From Liolophura sinensis (taxonomy: Eukaryota > Mollusca > Polyplacophora > Chitonida > Chitonidae), in NCBI RefSeq assembly GCF_032854445.1, contig NC_088300.1:5146001-5210000 (forward strand): a DNA stretch of 64,000 nt. Direction: 5' to 3'. The notes below the pieces were generated by a model that saw nothing but the letters and a program-made list of their open reading frames with translations, was not told the DNA's origin and made no database searches. Of the stretch, positions 55,701 to 63,734 are shown one piece after another. The position numbers and the translations under genes were made by a program. The stretch's first letter is position 1, and every line of letters starts with the position of its first letter.

Positions 55701-57497
55701 TAGTTGTGCCGTTAGAGATGCAGAGACATGTTTTAAGTAGCTGCACATCTTGACTCTGTGTCCACTTGTTTTCACACAATACAAACTTCTGCAAATTGGG
55801 GTGTTTAACTATACTTATAGCTAGGCTATGATCGGATATGATCTATTTATATATTGGATGGGCGTTTTATGCCATACTTAAGAATATTTCACTTGCATGT
55901 TGGCAGGCTTCCTTGAATTACCAGAGAGGAAGCCAGCAATAGCTGGACTGGCACGATAGTAGATTTGACAGGAATTACACTTGCAAAAAAGCTTTAACAC
56001 AGAATCCTAACAATCAGCTGGATATGCAAGTCATGATGTCACATCCTTCCAGGTTATCCCCTTTTTTTTAAAACATCAGTCAACTTTTTTTAACTTGAAG
56101 TCAACTTGCTTGTATAATTATATGTTTACTCACTGCATGGTATATTTGTCATTTTTTTTTTCTTTTAAATAAGTATACCAGGTTGTTACGTATACAAATA
56201 GTAAATATGTAGCAATATTCATCACGATTACTGCCATGAGGGTTTTTAGGCCAACATTCAGCAATAACGCACATTTTATAACAGAGGAAACCTCTGGAAA
56301 TGCTGACATTCAAACACTCTGGTTGATATTTTATTATGTGACCTACTTGCAGGAGACTTGTTACCATAGCGATATCCACCTACTCCACATTCCAGCATAT
56401 CTATGTGTACATAGAGACAGTGAGTAGTGGTGAATAACCCTAGACATCTGCTCTGATTAGCTCCTTTGTTTGATCATGTGCTCTAAATCAAGTGCTATGC
56501 ATTATTCCTTCATTGTAATTCATATTATACATGTACATAACTGCAATGAACTGATCACAATTTTGCTAGCGGATCACACATATGCAAACATATAATTAAC
56601 TGGTTGCAGCTGGGATGCCCTTCCCTGCCCCCCCCCCCCCCATTCCCTCCAACCCATCTTCAAAAAAACATTCACAAGATCTAACAAGACATCCCGACAA
56701 TACATGAATTATATCCAAAAAGTTAGAAGAGAGCGTAATTCCATATATAATGAATGAACTAGCCTTACAACAGGCATGCTGGCCAGAATGACACCATCTC
56801 ATAACAATCCACATACAGTGAAACCAAGGCAAATCCATGCATTCTCCACACTACACTGTCCATAATACACAGATAGTATCAATAATATGCAATAGCTTGA
56901 CCTACTGTGGGCAAAGTTGTTTTGAATAAGAATTCATCAATTTTTTCATACCCTAGTTTAATTACGTCGTGCATGGCTACCGCTGCGCTTGGGGATTCAC
57001 TTGGGAGAATACAATGTACATGTAGGCTAGGCCTACGTCAATAACACGCTGACATGTCGTCGTAACTAATCCATGTACAGCGGTCAAAGTATCAGCCAGC
57101 AGACAGAAACAAGAGTAGTAAGCACTTCGAGTTATGTCACTCTGACATGAAAGGCCGCTGACATGTTTGTTATCTCATGCAATGTCAGTCATACTTGAAA
57201 TGTATTCGATCTTTGTTAGGCAGTCTGCAATACGATAACATTATGCGGAACACGTGCCGATTATCCCAGTTACCACGCCGCAGACTTAATACACTTACCC
57301 GTGTGTTTTGACGCCGCTTCCAAGACAGCCTGGAGCTTTTCCATGCTTCTACCCGCGATGGCCCATGTCAACCCCGGCTCTTCATCCGCGATTCTAGCTA
57401 CCTCTTCTACAACATATTTACCCGTGAATCCAGTAGCCCCAAATATTACAAAGTCGTATTTCTCCACGGTTGAACTCGTCACTTCGCCTTCTGCCAT
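40646..57497 (-). CDS. SCCPDH: saccharopine dehydrogenase-like oxidoreductase, copy 1, complete, 12 exons, 430 aa
   Basis: Full-length homolog of SCCPDH (human protein about 429 aa), a Rossmann-fold membrane-associated protein linked to lipid droplets whose reaction is not established. Exons: 57497-57299, 52593-52487, 51359-51279, 50259-50130, 49318-49269, 47451-47321, 45183-45066, 44331-44212, 42980-42924, 42230-42107, 41412-41331, 40739-40646. Phases agree at all eleven junctions, with GT donors and AG acceptors. Features: GATGFTG nucleotide-binding loop at residues 20-26, LLNCVGP near 97-102, HIDISGEPQ at 121-129, GFDSIPADMG in exon 4, one hydrophobic segment about 283-303, and a C-terminal GVFSPGAAF block. 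Start chosen at the first ATG (A at -3, G at +4), followed directly by the Rossmann strand. No TATA box seen. Introns are packed with tandem arrays. The paralog lies upstream in the same orientation. Confidence 0.95.
41331..41412 (-). CDS. SCCPDH: SCCPDH-1 exon 11
   Basis: Residues 373-400: EPGYVTTPICMVQAGLVLLK, then EKNKLPSG. GYV-TPI-MVQA is a family signature. Ends phase 2, donor GTTAGT. Confidence 0.94.
41505..41855. repeat. 72-bp tandem repeat built of two 36-bp halves
   Basis: Unit: TTACTGAGAGTCAGCGTTGC, ACATTTAGTTATACACTAAT, TGCTTATCAGTGTTATACAT, TTAGTTATAAAC. Five copies in the SCCPDH-1 intron between exons 10 and 11. 72 is a multiple of 3, hence a long plus ORF. Confidence 0.9.
42107..42230 (-). 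CDS. SCCPDH: SCCPDH-1 exon 10
   Basis: Residues 332-373: IDGTTFSMTFVGEGFSKEIS, then DKRIVTKVVGP. Corresponds to the SFTLTFFGQGYS and KICTQVKGPE region. Ends phase 1, donor GTAAGA. Confidence 0.93.
42924..42980 (-). CDS. SCCPDH: SCCPDH-1 exon 9 (57 nt)
   Basis: Residues 313-331: FPSLFSFGIFSHQGPTKKQ. The F-S-GPT-KQ string is conserved in the family. Same length and phase as its counterpart in the second copy. Confidence 0.94.
43668..43923. repeat. 41-bp tandem repeat, six near-identical copies
   Basis: Unit AGAATTTATCACACTGCATG then GTTACTTTTCTATCACTTAAC. Only one or two substitutions among copies, so recently homogenised. In the SCCPDH-1 intron between exons 8 and 9. Confidence 0.95.
44212..44331 (-). 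CDS. SCCPDH: SCCPDH-1 exon 8: hydrophobic segment
   Basis: Residues 273-312: VQFNAYFCRPSYWSAVLTVI, then AGVIFGVFASFSLGRTLLLK. Residues about 283-303 are a probable membrane helix, as in other SCCPDH proteins. The acceptor (ATTTCAG) sits 12 nt from a 49-bp tandem array. Confidence 0.94.
44344..44825. repeat. 49-bp tandem repeat abutting the exon 8 acceptor
   Basis: Plus-strand unit CACATATGTCCTGAGTAGGA then AACACAGATATCATCAGCAA and CATACACAT, about ten copies. Begins 12 nt upstream (in transcript sense) of SCCPDH-1 exon 8. In transcript sense each unit carries TGTGTTTCCTACTCAG, an acceptor-like motif. Confidence 0.93.
45066..45183 (-). CDS. SCCPDH: SCCPDH-1 exon 7
   Basis: Residues 233-272, including VPFPGSDRSVVNRSQRYFYE. 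Corresponds to the IPFMGSDVSVVRRTQRYLYE segment of human SCCPDH. Ends phase 0, donor GTAAGT. Confidence 0.94.
45830..46270. repeat. degenerate ~42-bp repeat split by a SINE scrap
   Basis: Units of the type AGGATAATGGAGCAGTACAC then TGAGAATCTGCAG recur on both sides of the SINE fragment at 46022-46094. Confidence 0.7.
46022..46094 (-). mobile_element. SINE fragment interrupting a repeat array
   Basis: TTAGTGTTTTACGCCATATT and GGAGAGCCCAAGGAAACCC are SINE body pieces with an internal deletion. Degenerate ~42-bp repeats continue on both sides. Confidence 0.6.
46310..47003. repeat. 57-bp tandem repeat, about 12 copies
   Basis: Unit GCCGTCCATGGGCCGTCTTC, AGAGTATAATGGAACACTCA, ACTATAGACCTAATAAA. 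Period exactly 57 (19 codons), so two plus frames stay open (repeats HGPSSEYNGTLNYRPNKAV and KPSMGRLQSIMEHSTIDLI). Intronic to SCCPDH-1. Confidence 0.95.
47321..47451 (-). CDS. SCCPDH: SCCPDH-1 exon 6
   Basis: Residues 190-233: GIAGHFATFESAVHGFAHAS, then ELKDLRKQLHPTPVPR. Matches the GTWKSAIYGF and LRKLR region of the family. Ends phase 2. Confidence 0.93.
47600..48752. repeat. 42/39-bp minisatellite, about 28 copies
   Basis: Unit GATGGTGGGTATAGCATGGA then GACTCACACCACCAACACTG and CT. The 39-bp form lacks one ACC. Both lengths are multiples of 3, leaving ORFs of 396-399 codons open on both strands. It lies within the intron between SCCPDH-1 exons 5 and 6, so the ORFs are not taken as genes. 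Confidence 0.95.
48862..49119 (-). mobile_element. full-length tRNA-derived SINE with perfect target-site duplication
   Basis: Read on the minus strand it starts GGGCCTCCGTGGCTCAGTCG with a pol III A box (TGGCTCAGTCGG). A B-box-like GAGTTCAAGTTC follows, then a conserved body (AGTGAAATATTCTTGAGTAC) and an A/T-rich (AAATA)n tail. The 13-bp direct repeat AAGAAGCATCAAT (14 with the preceding C) flanks it at 48849-48861 and 49120-49132. This is the best-preserved member of a family with many truncated copies in this window. Confidence 0.88.
49269..49318 (-). CDS. SCCPDH: SCCPDH-1 exon 5 (50 nt)
   Basis: Residues 173-189: GDLNHVESFVNIHSGPE. Matches the VESFLTIHSGPEG segment of human SCCPDH. Short exon with clean TAG acceptor and GTGAGA donor. 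Confidence 0.93.
49332..49430. mobile_element. second dispersed repeat family, internally deleted copy
   Basis: GTATGTATGCCTATGGTGAT, then GAGGAGTCATTAGGTGTGTG and TGTGTCTTCTTGTGGCAAGT. The TTTAACGTCGTACTTAAC part is lost. Confidence 0.45.
49688..49775 (-). mobile_element. diverged SINE fragment
   Basis: TTTGACTAGTGTTTTATGTC, then CAGTATTTCATTACTTGGAT: the SINE tail and body at lower similarity, in SCCPDH-1 intron 4. Confidence 0.45.
50130..50259 (-). CDS. SCCPDH: SCCPDH-1 exon 4
   Basis: Residues 130-173: FLEKTQLLYNGKAKEVGVYM, then VGACGFDSIPADMGTVYTQ. The G-x-GFDSIPAD-G motif is diagnostic. Ends phase 1. Confidence 0.95.
51279..51359 (-). CDS. SCCPDH: SCCPDH-1 exon 3
   Basis: Residues 103-129: YRFYGDQVVRACIEAGANHI, then DISGEPQ. 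Twenty-seven codons, phase 0 at both ends. DISGEPQF is a family signature split by this intron. Confidence 0.95.
52487..52593 (-). CDS. SCCPDH: SCCPDH-1 exon 2
   Basis: Residues 67-102: EKNLSQAPILIADINSEQSL, then ARVLLNCVGP. VLNCVGP precedes the YRFYG of exon 3 as in vertebrate SCCPDH. The donor GTCAGT is less common. Confidence 0.94.
54225..55230. repeat. degenerate ~60-bp C-rich tandem repeat
   Basis: Units of the type CAGTCCACCTTCCCCACTGT then CCATGAGCCCACCCCACCCC and AAGTAGACTGTGTGTGT, about 17 copies, in SCCPDH-1 intron 1. Strand-asymmetric: C-rich on plus. Confidence 0.9.
55333..55510. mobile_element. second dispersed repeat family (GTTTAACGTCGTACTTAAC type)
   Basis: A block beginning GTATGCTTGGAGTTTAACGT and continuing through TCATTAGGTGTGTG, GTGTCTTCTTGTG and GAAGACACCAGACATGACAC. 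The same order of blocks recurs at about 36064-36240, with partial matches at 49332-49430 and 41193-41245. No coding capacity. Confidence 0.6.
55846..55950 (-). mobile_element. diverged SINE fragment
   Basis: GGCGTTTTATGCCATACTTA, then GAATATTTCACTTGCATG and AGGAAGCCAGCAATAGCTGG: the same family with an internal deletion, in SCCPDH-1 intron 1. Confidence 0.6.
57299..57497 (-). CDS. SCCPDH: SCCPDH-1 exon 1: Rossmann nucleotide-binding motif
   Basis: Residues 1-67: MAEGEVTSSTVEKYDFVIFG, then ATGFTGKYVVEE and WAIAGRSMEKLQAVLE. The G-x-x-G-x-x-G loop and AGRS after the second strand are the expected dinucleotide-binding elements. Ends phase 1, donor GTAAGT. Followed by a 4.7-kb intron. Confidence 0.95.
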
Positions 57498-59539
57498 TTT
57501 TCTCGTCGAGAGCTAGGTCCTCGCTTTGATGGAAGTGAGCTATTTCTAGCTAGTACTTGCGTGTAATTCAGGAGGCAAGTCCATTCAATGCAGGGGGTAA
57601 GGAGGTGTATCCACTCTTTTGTTTATCAACGATAAGACTTAGCTATGCAATGTGGTTATAACTGTCAAAGCTTAGTAACATCATCTGACTACAACGCAGC
57701 CATGGAATCTTGAAGCATGCGCTTCAGTGATGCTTAACACGATTCACACATTCCATATGAGTTACCTGCATTTGAAATAGACTGTCCTCGTATGACGTGT
57801 ACAAAAGTAAGTTTCACAAGTGAAACAATGCGACAATGTCTAAATGAATTGTCGAATGAGGAAAACATGTACAGATGTGTATCATCGTCTCTGCAGGGAG
57901 AATGGAAGGTGCGGGGGAGAGGATAGGTGAAGAGTTGCTGACATATGCTATAAAATGACGAAAACGACGGTTAGGCCTTCAAGTAAAAGTAATGAATGTA
58001 AAGGAAAATGGGCATTTGCATCTGACTAAAGAGGACGAAACTCATTTAAGATGTCGGTATACCTGAAACACCAGTTATGCTCATGTTCACGCACACGTGG
58101 GCCTAAGTCTGTAGACTTACATCTCACATCTCACCAGGCATGAATGCCTTAACTGCATCTATATACTGCTTCAGATGTTTCATAATTCAGTCACATATAG
58201 GGTCCTCGCTGTCAAAGCCGACAAGGTGACCAATCAATCACATGTTCAAATAAAGCAGTACAAAGCACACTTAGCTAACCAAGACCTTTATTACATTGAC
58301 AAACCTCCGTTGTAGAGATATAAAGTGCATTAAGCCCAGGCCGGTTACTAAGCACTAAAGTACGCACAGCACACTTCATGAAATTGACCCCAGCTCTGGC
58401 TGGTTTGGATGAGTCTTACCAGCAATGAGTCATGTCAAGGGTCTTTCTGGCAATGGTGTTCTGGTTTTCCCCAAGACTTCCTAAATTTGTTCTTCTCATA
58501 AAGCTGACCTGTGCCTTAATGAAGGCGACATTCTTAGTGTGCCATACAGCATCAATCATACACCCAGGCTGTGCAGAATTTATGATTGCATGTGTCAAGA
58601 GTATGTTGTTATTATCAAGTCACCGTGACAGCCCATTACTAAGAAGACTGTTAATCTCACATGATACACTTGTTTCTAGCTCGACCCCATGCTTGGAATA
58701 ATGTATTCACTCTGAGTGAGAAAGGCCATCATGAATACTGGCATGAGATAAAAGTAAACTGTGACTGTCAAACTGACCACAACATACACTCAAGAAAAGA
58801 AAAACAAACAGCTGATTTACATTGCAGGAATTGTCTTGGGTTGATGGTAATGCTCGAATCCAAAGTTCAGGATATATACAGGTAGTTGAACATCTAATCA
58901 GCAATATGTCACCCTGTCCCTGTGGATAAATCTTGCCACTAATCACCACACTGCTGTAGTTTTTATGATGACCAATGAGTCAAGATTATATTGAGTTACA
59001 AATGTATGTTTAATTTAATGACTAGACAGTAAAAATACCATTACTGCATTACGAGCAACGGACAGGACAATCCAATAATAAAAACATTTGTTTTCTTTGT
59101 ATATTATATTTATTCCATGCAGATCAGAAAGATATAATAAAAAAGAATTAAAAAATTTCTTTGTCAATAGTAGACACTTCCTATTTCACACTAAACTGTC
59201 CATAACAAGACTGATGAGATACAAATGTGAATGTTTTTCCAGTATATTTATTCTTTCAGTATGCTAACAGAGATTGTACATGGAAAATAAAAAATAAAAC
59301 ACCTGATGTTCTTTAATTATGAATATGTGTTAGACTGTTTTCAGTTCCTACTTCAAGAAACTTTTTAGACATTTTAAAAATGTGCTTAATTTTAACAATA
59401 CCCCATTCTCCCCTACACTAGTGTCCATCTGTTTTCCTTGCTTGACGTATTTCATATTTTGAAATGCTTGTTCTTCTACCACTTATAGCACTTGTTCTTA
59501 TAACCACTTATGCAAAGCTTAATAGTGCTTTCGAAAAAT
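57498..59539. other. spacer between the tandem SCCPDH genes
   Basis: About 2.4 kb separates the copy 1 start codon from the copy 2 stop codon. It should hold the copy 1 promoter and copy 2 3' UTR. No repeat arrays or further exons seen. Confidence 0.5.
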
Positions 59540-59545
59540 TTTATT
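59540..59545 (-). promoter_or_regulatory. candidate poly(A) signal for SCCPDH-2
   Basis: AATAAA on the minus strand about 340 nt past the stop codon. Further AATAAA copies sit at 59252-59247 and 59114-59109. Motif only; no transcript evidence. Confidence 0.3.
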
Positions 59546-59887
59546 CTGACCGTATGGTTGAAACATGAGTGAAGATAAAAGTGATGAAGTATGTTCAGTG
59601 ATACTACAGTACTAAGCTAAAAGAAATTAAATTACGGTACACAAAACTGATCACAAATTGTTAGCTCTGTGTTAACGTACCTGTCTATCCATATATTTAT
59701 CTGGCATTAGCAACCATGATGTTTAATATGTTTATAATATTATAAACATATGTACATGGCAAGTAAAGTTCATGTAACAAATATCACTGTATACTGTGAA
59801 AATTTCATTCATGATAAATACTCATGATAATTATTGCAAAATATTGTGCTGCCTTAGGAGAAGTTTAAAGTCCAATAGGTCTGTCTT

Positions 59888-59987
59888 CTAGTCAGTTTCC
59901 AGGACAGAGAATTTGACATTGTGTGAGTTCAGTCTCTGGATTAAGCTGGTGTCACAGAAGGCTGCTCCAGGAGGGTACACCCCTCCT
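59888..59987 (-). CDS. SCCPDH: SCCPDH-2 terminal exon
   Basis: GGVYPPGAAFCDTSLIQRLN, then SHNVKFSVLETD and TAG. Two codons longer than the copy 1 terminal exon. Confidence 0.93.
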
Positions 59988-62900
59988 CTGAAAATGTAAA
60001 CAAAAATTCTTTCAAATAATAGCAATGTTATAATATTTCTTAAAATTTTTCAGAATTGTTGAGTGATTGATCAATTTCACTTCAATCTGAGCCTCACACC
60101 AAGCCAGAAAATCAGCAGTAGGAAAATATGTTGCACCACATAGTATTATGATTGTTTGGTACAGGTCAAAACTGTCATTTTTTAACTTTTTATTAATCAA
60201 CTGTAAGATTTGCCATTAAGTCCCACATGAACTTCAAAGTTATACGATTTCCCTCAGAAGACAGTTGTCAGGTCAGAGGGTATTGAGCGGAGTCATCCAG
60301 TATCCTGTCAAGCCTCCATAAAAACAAAGCCAATTATGTAGGTTGGGGCTTGATGAGTGGAGAAAACCAGGCAGAAGTCTGAGTAACCACTGTAACTTAT
60401 CAGGTATTCTGTCAACCCTAAAACAAGGACAAGGCCAAGCATTTAACCTGGGGATTGATGAGTGGAGGTAACGAGGCAGAGGTCAGAGTAACCACTGTAA
60501 CTCATCCGGTATCCTGTCAAGCCGCCATAAGAACAAAGCCAAGTATGTAAGTTGGGGATTGATGAGTGGAGGAAACCAGGCAAAGGTCAGAGTAACCAGT
60601 GTAACTCATCCTGTCAAGCCTCGATAAGAACAAAGCAAAGTGTGTAGGTTGGGGATTGCTGAGTGGAGGAAACCAGGCAGAACTCTGGGCAGAAAAGTGT
60701 AACTCGTCAGGTATTCTTGTCAGACTAAACCACTGTATCTGGTGACGCATTACATGCAATGTTCAAGCGACACTGAACCTTTGGAAGACAAACACATTCA
60801 TGTCATCAGGTAAGAGCTTACAGACTAACACTAGGCCTTATAGCACTGAATCAACATTTGCTGTGGAGGGCTGCAAATCTTGCACTTTTTGGGCTCCACA
60901 AAACTAGTCACTTACTCCTGAGGAAGTTTGTCTCTTTCTTTTAAGAGCACGACTGCTGCCTGAACCAAGCAGATGGGGGTTGTCACATATCCCATGTCTG
61001 GAATGACACATATTGGAGGTGGTGGTGATTTACAGTATTGGAAAAACAAATACTGTCCACTACGATTATTGGTAAGAGAAACATATTCTGGGCAAGACAG
61101 ATATAACATTTATTTGCTAAAAGGATAAAGAAAAAAAAAGCATAATAAAAACACAATCTGTGCAATCACACAGGTCATTATCACTCCTGACAAACACACC
61201 TCTTCTCACCTGGGCAAGTCACACATGATATGATCATTCTTGGCAACACTGTTGCTTTCACCTGGACTGGTCACAAAGGTTGCAACCACTCCTGATAAAC
61301 ACTACGGTTCTCGCCTGTGCCAGTCACACAGGTTGCAACCACTCCTGACAAACACTGCTGTTCTCACTTGGGCCAGTCATACAAGTTACAATCACTCCTG
61401 ACAAACACTCCTGTTCTCACCTGGTCCAGTCACACATGTTATAAGGGCTCCTGATAAACACTGCTGTTCTCACCTGTGCCAGTCACACAGGTTGCAACCA
61501 CTCCTGACAAACACTGCTGTTCTCACTTGGGCCAGTCATACAAGTTACAATCACTCCTGACAAACACTGCTGTTCTCACCTGGGCCAGTCACACATGTTA
61601 TAATGGCTCCTGATAAACACTGCTGTTCTCACCTGTGCCAGTCACACAGGTTGCAACCACTCCTGACAAACACTGCTGTTCTCACTTGGGCCAGTCACAC
61701 ATGTTATAAGGGCTCCTGATAAACACTGCTGTTCTCACCTGTGTGCCAGTCACACAGGTTGCAACCACTCCTGACAAACACTGCTGTTCTCACTTGGGCC
61801 AGTCATACAAGTTACAATCACTACTGACAAACACTGCTGTTCTCACCTGGGCCAGTCACACATGTTATAAGGGCTCCTGATAAACACTGCTGTTCTCACC
61901 TGTGCCAGTCACACAGTTTGTAATCATTCCTGACAAACAGTGATGTTCTTACCTGGACCAGTAACACGTATTATAATCACTCCTGACAAACACTGCTGTT
62001 CTCACCTGTGTGCCAGTCACACAGTTTGTAATCATTCCTGACAAACAGTGATGTTCTTACCTGGACCAGTAACACGTATTATAATCACTCCTGACAAACA
62101 CTGCTGTTCTCACCTGTGTGCCAGTCACACAGTTTGTAATCATTCCTGACAAACAGTGATGTTCTTACCTGGACCAGTAACACGTATTATAATCACTCCT
62201 GACAAACACTGCTGTTCTCACCTGGGCCAGTCAGGTGTGTTATAAGGGCTCCTGATAAACACAGCTGTTCCTGCCTGGTAAAGTTACACAAGTTATAATC
62301 ACTCCTGGCAAACACTGCTGTTCTCACCTGGGTCAGTCACACATGTTATAATCACTATTGGCAAACACTACTGTTCTCACCTGGGCCAGTCACGCATGTT
62401 ACAATTTTTTTATCTGGCTTGAGAACGTGCCGATGATTACCACTGTAACCATATCCTTCAAAGGTCATCACAAATGAAGTGCCATTGATCTAAAAAAAGA
62501 ACACACTGGCATCTGACAATGTTATCCTTCTACATCCTTCAACACAAACGTTCCAATTATTAGTCCTTGTGAAGTTTTTTTTCTTCTGTTTTACATTGCT
62601 TGCAACATAGAATAATTCAATATATTTTAAATTTTAAATGGATTGCCATGTGACATCGACACAAGTACAAGCATCTTTTACTCTTAGTCATATCTGTCCC
62701 ATCAGTAAGGTACATGTACATGCATGACTTTTAAACCAATCTTATCAACCACAGCCAGTGGCCAACTGGTAAAAAGTATTTGATTGTTAAGTGAGATATT
62801 TACCTGTTCTTTGGTTGGTCCTTGGTTAGAAAAAAATCCAGCGGTGAAAAACCTTGGAAACTGAAAATACCAGTACAATAAAAACATATTACTAGGACTG

Positions 62901-63734
62901 ATGCTTTCATAAATATGAACCTCTATATCAATCCCGCGAAGCTTTTAACTGTGTTCATGTTCTTACCTCACCAGCATCTTCCATACATTTGGTTTCTACT
63001 GTGTGCTTAATCAATATGAATAAAAATTCCATTTAAGACAACATAGTTATAAATTGATAAACATCTAATGAGCCTGTTTCCTTAAAAAACAGACAAGATC
63101 AGACCAACTGTATGCAGGCATCAATAAAGTATCCCACGTTTAGTTTAGACAGCAGAACTTTTTAAGTTTGTGATGTTGTGTAATCAGATATCAAATTTCA
63201 ATGTAAGGAAAATCGCACACATTAAGAAATCAAAAAGTGCCACCATATCAATTTTATCCATTCAGGCTCAAGATATCTCTATAAACCGAGAAGGCAGTTG
63301 AATATGCTTACATCAGCCAAGAGTTGGTTTGTCTTTTAACCGTTTGTGTTGGGTATGAATGACACAATATCATGTTTCTTAATGCTCTAACACTGCAAAC
63401 ACCATGTCTTTACAAGAATTCCAAATTTTAAAGTTTACTACTCTGATAGAGTTACTAAGCAAGTCAAAAAAATTTCTGTTGCCATTTAGGTCTGTTTCCT
63501 GCCATCTATCTAAATAACTCCGATATAAACGTATACTATTTTTCGTCTTATTCATAATTGATTTCCCCAGTCACAAGTCACAAATGATGAAGTGAGGAGG
63601 CTATCATCTCTTACCGCACACAAGAGTTTGCGACCCCAAGAGAAGAGTCCAAACATGCCCCAGACCAAACCAAACCCCAACATCGCCATGATCCACAAGA
63701 GGTTTGGCCGACACAGATAGGCACGAAACTCAAC
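59888..63734 (-). CDS. SCCPDH: saccharopine dehydrogenase-like oxidoreductase, copy 2, 3' five exons, 5' end beyond the window
   Basis: Partial paralog of the gene at 40.6-57.5 kb, same strand. Exons: 63734-63615, 62860-62804, 62489-62381, 60997-60916, 59987-59888. These correspond one-to-one to copy 1 exons 8-12 with identical phases and nearly equal lengths (120, 57, 109 versus 124, 82, 100 versus 94 nt). Readable blocks: a hydrophobic segment, FFSNQGPTKEQ, INGTSFVMTFEGYGYSG, MGYVTTPICLVQAAVVLLK, and GGVYPPGAAF to the TAG stop at 59890-59888. The upstream exons with the Rossmann motif must lie beyond 64000, so completeness cannot be judged. The intron after 62381 is filled by a minisatellite copied from that exon's own end. 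Confidence 0.93.
60260..60722. repeat. ~105-bp degenerate tandem repeat
   Basis: Units with GATTGATGAGTGGAGGAAAC, AGAGTAACCACTGTAACTCA and ATCCTGTCAAGCC, about 4.5 copies, between the last two SCCPDH-2 exons. Confidence 0.85.
60916..60997 (-). CDS. SCCPDH: SCCPDH-2 exon equivalent to copy 1 exon 11
   Basis: DMGYVTTPICLVQAAVVLLK, then ERDKLPQ: 82 nt exactly as in copy 1, phase 1 in and phase 2 out, donor GTAAGT. Confidence 0.93.
61185..62380. repeat. ~53-bp minisatellite copied from an exon-intron junction, about 23 units
   Basis: Plus-strand unit CTCCTGACAAACACTGCTGT then TCTCACCTGGGCCAGTCACA and CATGTTATAATCA. In transcript sense each unit reads TGTGACTGGCCCAG then GTGAGAACAGCAGTG, the same as the real end of the SCCPDH-2 exon at 62381 plus its donor. 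The array runs straight into that exon. Confidence 0.93.
62381..62489 (-). CDS. SCCPDH: SCCPDH-2 exon equivalent to copy 1 exon 10
   Basis: INGTSFVMTFEGYGYSGNHR, then KPDKKIVTCVTGP: phase 0 in, phase 1 out, five codons shorter than copy 1. Its last ~20 nt and the adjoining donor are the template of the downstream tandem array, so about twenty similar junctions follow it. Confidence 0.9.
62804..62860 (-). CDS. SCCPDH: SCCPDH-2 exon equivalent to copy 1 exon 9
   Basis: FPRFFTAGFFSNQGPTKEQ, 19 codons, phase 0 at both ends. Closely parallels FPSLFSFGIFSHQGPTKKQ of copy 1. Confidence 0.93.
63615..63734 (-). CDS. SCCPDH: SCCPDH-2 exon equivalent to copy 1 exon 8
   Basis: VEFRAYLCRPNLLWIMAMLG, then FGLVWGMFGLFSWGRKLLCA: 40 codons, phase 0 at both ends, with a probable membrane helix. 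Acceptor CTTGTAG, donor GTAAGA. Confidence 0.92.

Noticed and set aside
56625-56642. Poly-C run as a regulatory site
   Set aside because: Simple homopolymer in a long intron, with no neighbouring motif.
61185-62380. CRISPR-like array
   Set aside because: Regular repeats, but units are contiguous with no unique spacers and lie in a eukaryotic intron; the other arrays were rejected on the same ground.
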